Source: Megamonas hypermegale
Lineage (GTDB): Bacteria; Bacillota; Negativicutes; Selenomonadales; Selenomonadaceae
NCBI GenBank assembly: GCA_002314325.1
Contig: DCFC01000029.1
Location: 120,736 to 148,640 of the forward strand
DNA: 27,905 nt
Reading direction: 5' to 3'
The translations under genes were made by a program, and so were the position numbers. The notes beneath the pieces were generated by a model, which was not told the origin of the DNA, made no database searches, and was given only the letters and a program-made list of their open reading frames with translations. Shown here in pieces: positions 22,985 to 27,905 of the stretch. Numbering within the stretch: the first letter of the stretch is position 1; each line of letters opens with the position of its first letter.

Positions 22985-24640
22985 TTAATGTTTCAAAATA
23001 CCTATTTTCTTAAACAAACGTATGCTCGGCGCGCCAATCATCGGAATGCGCTCGATATCACTTTCCATGATGCCGCCGACTAAAATGAGCACTACAATAT
23101 AAACGGCCATGCCGACAAACAGCGAACCGAATGTCGCCAGCGCATTGCTGCCGAGTTCAAACAATAGAAATTCATAGCCGAAATGAATTACGCCCGCCAT
23201 GATGGCTGCGGCGCCGATTGTCTTCAAGAGCTGACCGATTTCCATTTTATAGTTGATATATTTGTACAGGAAATACAGATTGATTACAGCTGCAATACCG
23301 ATATCGGCAACGGTTGCCCATGCCGCCCCCATGATGCCGAGCGACGGCTGAGCTGTCAGCGTCCAGTTTAAAATGACTTTAGCCACGGCGGCGATAACCA
23401 TGTTTATCATCGGGATTGTCGGATGACCGAGCCCCTGCAGTACGCCCGTCGTAACCTGATGAATACCTAACAGAACAATGCTGAAGGAAGAAACCCAAAC
23501 GGCTGGTCCTGCTCCCGGTGCATTATAAATTAAGGAAGAAATCGGCACGGCGAGCATTAAAACGGTTACGAACGCCGGAAAACAGATAAAGTTGGAAATG
23601 CGCATAGCCGCCGCTGTCTGAGCGAAACAGCGCTGATTGTCCCGCAAAGTACGCGCTTCGGAAATTGCCGGCACAATGCTGACGGCAAGCGAGGCTGTAA
23701 GTATCGTCGACAGATTGACGAGCGGAACGGCCATACCGGTAAGATACCCGAACAGCTCCGTCGCCTCATGTACGGAATACCCCGCTACTTCCAAGCGGGA
23801 CGGAACGATAATAAGGTCGAGGTTCGATACGATAGGTAGCATGATGCTGGCAGCCGAAACAGGCAGCGCCAATACGAAAATGCGGCGGATAATCTTCCAG
23901 ACGGACGACGTTGAGGGGTCAGCGACCGGTTTTAATTCATTGCCGTACGTTTTGACGATATCCCTGTCCAGTTTCCAATGGAAATAAACGAGTACGATAA
24001 CGCCCGTTACCGCACCGGCGAGCGCACCGAGCGAAGCACCGGCTGCGGCGTATTCCAGTCCCCACGGCAAAAGCAGCTGCGCGAACAAAATCATCGTGAT
24101 TACGCGGAATATCTGTTCAACAATCTGAGAAACGGCTGTCGGCGTCATGCGCTGCCAGCCTTGCAGATAACCGCGCGAACTCGCCAGTATTGTAACGAAG
24201 AAAACGGCCGGCGCCAATGCTATAATGGAGTAGTAAGCACGCGGGTCGCGGACGAACTGCCAGTCAATCAGCCATTGAGCCCCGAAATAGGTGAGCAGAC
24301 TGAAAAACAATCCTGTGCAGAACATAAAGCACATGGATATGCGGAAAATACGCTTGGCACCGAGAATATCATTGAGCGCGACACGCTCCGCCGTTATTAT
24401 CGAGATAGCGACAGGCACACCGGCGGAAGATACCGTCAGCGCCAGAAAATAAATAGGAAAGGCCATCTGGTAAAGGCCGATACCTTCCCCGCCGAGTACA
24501 CGGGATACGAAAATCCAGTTGAGCGAGCCGATTACTTTTACCACCAGACTGGCTACGGTGAGAATAAACGTTCCCTTCAGAAAACTTTCGGCTTTATGCG
24601 ATTTTTTTGAAGAATTTTCTTGTGCGTTAATGGAAAACAC
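22985..24640 (-). CDS. SpoVB/MurJ-like MOP-superfamily flippase (oligosaccharide exporter)
   Basis: A 551-residue membrane protein with about 14 predicted helices. It opens with SFLKGTFILTVASLVVKVIGSLNWIFVSRVLGGEGIGLYQMAFPIY, the characteristic start of the SpoVB group, and has conserved helices such as PTAVSQIVEQIFRV and GVLQGLGHPTIPM. Members move lipid-linked cell-wall or polysaccharide precursors across the membrane. Whether this is the main lipid II flippase or one for an envelope polysaccharide cannot be told from sequence. It is followed after 12 bases by the lipid kinase gene. Confidence 0.9.
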   Translation of the reverse strand: MFSINAQENSSKKSHKAESFLKGTFILTVASLVVKVIGSLNWIFVSRVLGGEGIGLYQMAFPIYFLALTVSSAGVPVAISIITAERVALNDILGAKRIFRISMCFMFCTGLFFSLLTYFGAQWLIDWQFVRDPRAYYSIIALAPAVFFVTILASSRGYLQGWQRMTPTAVSQIVEQIFRVITMILFAQLLLPWGLEYAAAGASLGALAGAVTGVIVLVYFHWKLDRDIVKTYGNELKPVADPSTSSVWKIIRRIFVLALPVSAASIMLPIVSNLDLIIVPSRLEVAGYSVHEATELFGYLTGMAVPLVNLSTILTASLAVSIVPAISEARTLRDNQRCFAQTAAAMRISNFICFPAFVTVLMLAVPISSLIYNAPGAGPAVWVSSFSIVLLGIHQVTTGVLQGLGHPTIPMINMVIAAVAKVILNWTLTAQPSLGIMGAAWATVADIGIAAVINLYFLYKYINYKMEIGQLLKTIGAAAIMAGVIHFGYEFLLFELGSNALATFGSLFVGMAVYIVVLILVGGIMESDIERIPMIGAPSIRLFKKIGILKH

Positions 24641-24711
24641 CTGCTTTAAAACATCATTTTCTTTTGATTAAAAAGACTGTATAATAATAAATACAGGCTT
24701 AGATAATTTTC

Positions 24712-24754
24712 ATACTAGAAAATTATAGCATTTATCGCTTAACTATGCTAGTAT
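24712..24754. promoter_or_regulatory. Overlapping dyads in the SpoVB-like/DUF4931 divergent gap
   Basis: ATACTAG (24712-24718) pairs with CTAGTAT (24748-24754), and inside it TAGCAT (24726-24731) pairs with ATGCTA (24745-24750). The two pairings share the CTA at 24748-24750 and so exclude each other. This could be an operator for the divergent genes or chance in A/T-rich DNA. Confidence 0.3.
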
Positions 24755-24801
24755 TTTGTTAGCACACACCAGAGCATGAACTTCACAGAAAGGAAATCCG
24801 T

Positions 24802-25575
24802 ATGGAATACAACTATCTTGGCTTTAACATTGACATCGGGCGCACTAAACCGGAAAACATCGTACATAGAGATGCCGCCTGCCCGTTCTGCGATGTTGCC
24901 AGTTTGACTAATATTATTGATGTGCAGGACGATATGATACTTTTGGAAAATAAATATCAGGTTCTGCAGGATGCGTATCAGCTGCTCATCATTGAAGGCA
25001 GTCAGTGCGATGCCGACATTCCCGATTACTCACTGGAGCACATGTGCGCTTTGATGCGCTTTTCCCTGAAGCACTGGCTCAAGGTAATCGACAGCAAAAA
25101 ATACAAGACGGTGCTGTTCTTTAAAAATCACGGACCGCTCTCGGGCGGAACGATGCGCCATCCGCATATGCAGATTGTCGGACTGAAAAATCTCAGCGCG
25201 AAAAACATGTGGGATAAACGCCAGTTTGAAGGCACGCAAATCGCCCGTGAAAATAACGTGATAATGAATTTGTCCACCAAACCGCGCGTCGGTTTCACGG
25301 AAATCAACGTAATCATGCAGGGTCTTGACGATATCGACATCATGGCAAAATATCTGCAAATGGGCGTCGACTACATCATGCACCATTTCAATGCCAACTG
25401 CAAAAGCTACAATCTGTTCTTCTATCTGGTCGACGGCACTATTTACGCCAAAATTATGCCGCGCTTTGCCACCTCGCCGCTGTTCATCGGCTACAATATC
25501 GAACTTGTTCCGAACAATCTGGCGCAAACGGCAGAGCATATAAAAGAATTATATTTCACCGAAAAAAATGACTAG
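24802..25575 (+). CDS. DUF4931 / GalT-like HIT-superfamily protein
   Basis: A 257-residue protein related to galactose-1-phosphate uridylyltransferase. CPFC (27-30) resembles the GalT zinc ligands, NHGPLSGGT (109-117) and HPHMQ (120-124) form the nucleotide-binding and catalytic HIT-like motif, and the C-terminal half carries HHFNANCKSYNLFFYLVDG. It is shorter than true GalT (about 340 or more residues). It could act as a nucleotidyl transferase or phosphorylase; no galactose genes are near. AAAGGAAAT precedes the ATG. Its stop codon lies in the left arm of its terminator. Confidence 0.78.
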   Translation: MEYNYLGFNIDIGRTKPENIVHRDAACPFCDVASLTNIIDVQDDMILLENKYQVLQDAYQLLIIEGSQCDADIPDYSLEHMCALMRFSLKHWLKVIDSKKYKTVLFFKNHGPLSGGTMRHPHMQIVGLKNLSAKNMWDKRQFEGTQIARENNVIMNLSTKPRVGFTEINVIMQGLDDIDIMAKYLQMGVDYIMHHFNANCKSYNLFFYLVDGTIYAKIMPRFATSPLFIGYNIELVPNNLAQTAEHIKELYFTEKND

Positions 25576-25600
25576 GCATTTCAGCATAGTCATTTTTTAT
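25563..25600 (+). terminator. Terminator of the DUF4931 gene
   Basis: Arms aaaaaatgacta (25563-25574) and tagtcatttttt (25587-25598), followed by a T-run. The TAG stop codon (25573-25575) sits at the top of the left arm. Confidence 0.85.
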
Positions 25601-25612
25601 ATGTTTAACATA

Positions 25613-25733
25613 TTGTGTTAATAAAACATTGAGCCTTTAGCCAGCAGTATAATAGTTTATATTTAGTGAGGTTAAGTGCCAGCATCGAACGAATATAAAC
25701 TATTATACTGCTTTTGGAAATCAATTGGCACAA
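25613..25733. repeat. Palindromic intergenic element, copy D (flanks swapped relative to loop)
   Basis: Order: outer repeat TTGTGTTAA (25613-25621), long 21-base flank, left arm agcagtataatagtttatat (25643-25662), 30-base loop (25663-25692), right arm atataaactattatactgct (25693-25712), short 12-base flank, outer repeat TTGGCACAA (25725-25733). The loop reads in the same direction as in B and C (27 of 30 identical to B), but the outer parts are reversed. The reverse complement of 25613-25642 matches copy B 6691-6720 at 26 of 30 positions, and that of 25713-25733 matches copy C 20798-20818 at 15 of 21. It lies between the DUF4931 terminator and prfC. Confidence 0.9.
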
Positions 25734-25843
25734 CAGATATGTTTATTTTTCATCTGCCTTCCAATAAGAAATAAGAAAAATGAACACAAAAATTTTAAAT
25801 TATGATAGAATAGAACAGATGTTATAAAATAGGAGGATTTACA

Positions 25844-27472
25844 TTGTCGGAGTTACAAACTGAAATTCAAAAACGACGTACTTTTGCGATTATCTCGCAC
25901 CCAGATGCTGGTAAAACCACATTGACAGAAAAATTACTGCTGTACGGAGGAGCTATCCACCTGGCAGGTTCTATAAAATCCCGCAAAACTCAGCGCCATG
26001 CTGTATCCGACTGGATGGAAATCGAAAAACAGCGCGGTATTTCCGTAACGTCCAGTGTACTGCAGTTCGATTATGCCGGCTGCCGTATCAATATTCTCGA
26101 TACGCCGGGCCATCAGGACTTCAGTGAAGATACGTACCGCACTTTAATGGCGGTGGACAGCGCCGTCATGATTATCGACGTTGCCAAAGGCGTCGAAGCC
26201 CAGACGAAAAAACTGTTCAAGGTCTGCAAACAGCGCCATATCCCGATTTTCACTTTCGTGAACAAACTCGACCGTTACGGTAAAGCGCCGCTGGAACTAA
26301 TGGAGGAAATCGAGGAAGTGCTCGGTATTCGTTCCTATCCGATGAACTGGCCAATCGGCACGGACGGCCATTATAAAGGTATTTACCATCGTGAAACGGG
26401 TAAAGTAGAGCTGTTCAGTGAGGATATTACGCACGGACAGGAAGAACGCCAGTCCATTATTTACGATTTGAACGATGCGCAGGCCAAAGAAGCCATCGGC
26501 GAAGATATTTATCAGGCGCTTTTGGACGATATCGACTTATTGGACGTTGCCGGTGAAGAGTGGTCAATGGATAAAGTGAATAAAGGCGAACTTACGCCGA
26601 TGTTCTTCGGCAGCGCCATGACCAACTTCGGCGTGCGCGGTTTTCTCGAAGAATATCTGCGTCTTGCCCCGCCGCCGCAGCCGCGCATGAGCTCGGACGG
26701 ACTCATCAGCCCGGATGATGAAAAATTCTCCGGATTCGTGTTCAAAATCCAGGCGAATATGAATCCGGCACATCACGACCGCTTGTCGTTCATCCGTATC
26801 TGCTCCGGTAAATTTGAACGCGGCATGAGCGTATACCATATGCAGGGCGGCAAATCGGTTAAACTGTCCCAGCCGCAGCAGTTCCTTGCACAAGACCGCC
26901 AGATAATCGATACGGCGTATCCGGGCGATATCGTCGGTCTGTTCGACCCGGGGATTTTCGGTATCGGCGACACACTCTGCACACCGTCGCATAAATTCAA
27001 ATTCGCCGATTTTCCTGTATTCCCGCCGGAACGCTTCGCGCGCGTATCCGCCAAAGATACGATGAAGCGCAAACAGTTCGTCAAAGGTATTATGCAGCTT
27101 ACGCAGGAAGGTGCTGTACAGCTGTTCCAGCAGGCAGGAGCCGGTATGGAATCGTATATCGTCGGCACAGTCGGACAGTTGCAGTTTGATGTACTGGAAT
27201 ACCGCCTCAAAAGCGAATACAACACTCAAATCGTTATGAATATGCAGCCGTTTGAAGTAGCCCGCTGGCTGCGCTTCAAAGACGGCCGCCCTGTTACGCC
27301 GGAAGCACTGCGCGGCGCAGACAGAGGCATGTTCGTCTACGATATGAAAGACCGTCCCGTTCTGCTCGTAAACAACGAATGGGCGCTCGGCTGGATACAG
27401 GACAACAATCCTGACCTGGAAATGTTCCCTGTTCCGCCGGAAAAACAGGATGCGGAAGATGATATGAAATAA
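25844..27472 (+). CDS. prfC: Peptide chain release factor 3
   Basis: Translational GTPase that recycles RF1/RF2 after termination. The protein has 542 residues. The G-domain motifs are HPDAGKTT (19-26), DTPGHQDF (86-93) and NKLD (140-143), with the RF3-typical SIKSRKTQRHAVSDWMEIEKQRGISVTSSV effector region. The C-terminal part contains VGTVGQLQFDVLEYRLKSEY. The start is TTG at 25844 with AGGAGG seven bases upstream. Palindromic element copy D lies about 110 bases upstream, in the region where its promoter is expected. Confidence 0.96.
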   Translation: MSELQTEIQKRRTFAIISHPDAGKTTLTEKLLLYGGAIHLAGSIKSRKTQRHAVSDWMEIEKQRGISVTSSVLQFDYAGCRINILDTPGHQDFSEDTYRTLMAVDSAVMIIDVAKGVEAQTKKLFKVCKQRHIPIFTFVNKLDRYGKAPLELMEEIEEVLGIRSYPMNWPIGTDGHYKGIYHRETGKVELFSEDITHGQEERQSIIYDLNDAQAKEAIGEDIYQALLDDIDLLDVAGEEWSMDKVNKGELTPMFFGSAMTNFGVRGFLEEYLRLAPPPQPRMSSDGLISPDDEKFSGFVFKIQANMNPAHHDRLSFIRICSGKFERGMSVYHMQGGKSVKLSQPQQFLAQDRQIIDTAYPGDIVGLFDPGIFGIGDTLCTPSHKFKFADFPVFPPERFARVSAKDTMKRKQFVKGIMQLTQEGAVQLFQQAGAGMESYIVGTVGQLQFDVLEYRLKSEYNTQIVMNMQPFEVARWLRFKDGRPVTPEALRGADRGMFVYDMKDRPVLLVNNEWALGWIQDNNPDLEMFPVPPEKQDAEDDMK

Positions 27473-27480
27473 ATATAAAG

Positions 27481-27520
27481 AAAATGCCCTAAAAAGCTGA
27501 AAACTTTTCGGGGCATTTTT
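27481..27520. terminator. Bidirectional terminator shared by prfC and the BFD-like gene
   Basis: Arms aaaatgccc (27481-27489) and gggcatttt (27511-27519), with inner A/T pairing, A-rich sequence on one side and a T-run on the other. It serves the convergent prfC and BFD-like genes. Confidence 0.85.
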
Positions 27521-27531
27521 TATTTCAATCA

Positions 27532-27759
27532 TTAATCATTCAGTTTGGCAAGCTCGCTGTCGAGTATCTCCTGAATTTTCGGCGTACAGCGGCGGCCGTG
27601 ACATGAACCGTTGCCCGCGCCGGTTATTTTCTTTACTTCGATAACAGTCCGCGCACCGGCGGCGATTGCTTTTTTTATCGCTGCTCTGTTTATGCTTTTA
27701 CAAATGCAGACTTTTGTCAGTTTATCCAAAACTAATTGGTTTAAATCATTATTTTCCAT
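27532..27759 (-). CDS. BFD-like [2Fe-2S]-binding protein
   Basis: A 75-residue protein with the BFD (bacterioferritin-associated ferredoxin-like) arrangement: C-x-C at 18-20 and C-x4-C at 53-58, 32 residues apart, with GARTVIEVKKITGAGNGSCHGRRC between and around them. Such domains hold a [2Fe-2S] cluster and are found alone or as parts of NAD(P)H-dependent oxidoreductases; a stand-alone copy like this is common in anaerobes. The redox partner is unknown. AAAGGA lies about eleven bases upstream of the ATG. The leader contains a long dyad and a terminator-like hairpin (27823-27887). Confidence 0.85.
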   Translation of the reverse strand: MENNDLNQLVLDKLTKVCICKSINRAAIKKAIAAGARTVIEVKKITGAGNGSCHGRRCTPKIQEILDSELAKLND

Positions 27760-27822
27760 TAATTAAATTTTCCTTTCAAAATTTTATTTTGTGATTTCTT
27801 TATAAAAAACCAAGATTAAAAA

Positions 27823-27887
27823 GTGCCAGTTCGGCACAATATAAGATAAAAAGCATTTATTTCTTAATTTATCTTCATATTGTGCCG
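27823..27887. promoter_or_regulatory. Long dyad overlapping a terminator-like hairpin upstream of the BFD-like gene
   Basis: cggcacaatataagataaa (27832-27850) pairs with tttatcttcatattgtgccg (27868-27887), with one bulged base. On the minus strand, GTGCC next to this dyad can instead pair with GGCAC just downstream (27823-27837), giving a short hairpin followed by TTTTT. The two structures share the GTGCCG segment. It may be a plain terminator of a gene beyond the window or an attenuator for the BFD-like gene. Confidence 0.5.
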
Positions 27888-27905
27888 GGCAATTTTTCTT
27901 TGAGG

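Noticed and set aside
26564..27532. A long minus-strand frame opposite prfC (322 codons)
   Set aside because: It is an antisense shadow of prfC with no family features.

Overview
The window reads as chromosomal DNA of a low- to mid-GC, probably diderm Firmicute, most likely Negativicutes (a Selenomonas/Megamonas-like relative). This rests on overall protein resemblance, Gram-positive-style ribosome-binding sites (AGGAGG) and TTG starts, together with envelope proteins expected in a two-membrane cell (SIMPL/BP26-like, LolA/LppX-like). The taxonomic call is inference; no rRNA is present.

Layout. 1-6570 (minus strand): pilT and a short pilB/gspE-like ATPase, preceded on the transcript side by a housekeeping run rnhB-yraN-ubiX-comM-aroE that ends in a strong terminator. 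6570-9570 (plus): highly expressed class II aldolase (fba) and guaA, each with its own terminator. 9600-14245: a visibly more A+T-rich accessory stretch with a DJ-1/PfpI protein, a flavodoxin-fold reductase, a stand-alone SRA-like protein, an AAA+/DUF4143 ATPase, an Rpn-family nuclease and a duplicated orphan C-terminal piece of such a nuclease. Part of it (about 11.29-14.28 kb) is bounded by direct repeats: the intact tRNA-Leu(CAA) 3' end plus terminator, and a decayed copy of the same segment. This looks like an old insertion at a tRNA gene. 14.46-18.7 kb: a secreted protein of unknown function, a TRIC-type channel, a PepSY protein, a GNAT acetyltransferase, a SIMPL-domain protein and ychF. 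18.7-24.6 kb: an envelope group with an LTA-synthase-like sulfatase, a LolA/LppX-like exported protein, a YegS/BmrU-type lipid kinase and a SpoVB/MurJ-type flippase. 24.8-27.8 kb: a GalT/HIT-like DUF4931 protein, prfC (RF3) and a small BFD-like [2Fe-2S] protein.

The most unusual content is non-coding. A roughly 121-bp imperfect palindromic element occurs in three complete intergenic copies (6600-6720, 20798-20919, 25613-25733) and one copy cut by the window start (1 to about 50). Each complete copy has short imperfect terminal inverted repeats, a pair of nearly perfect 20-bp inner inverted arms and a strongly conserved asymmetric 30-bp loop. In one copy the unequal outer flanks are swapped relative to the loop, as if the loop had been inverted across its arms. 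It resembles ERIC/BOX-type intergenic repeats in architecture, but I do not recognise the family. No CRISPR array, rRNA, complete insertion sequence or integrase was seen.
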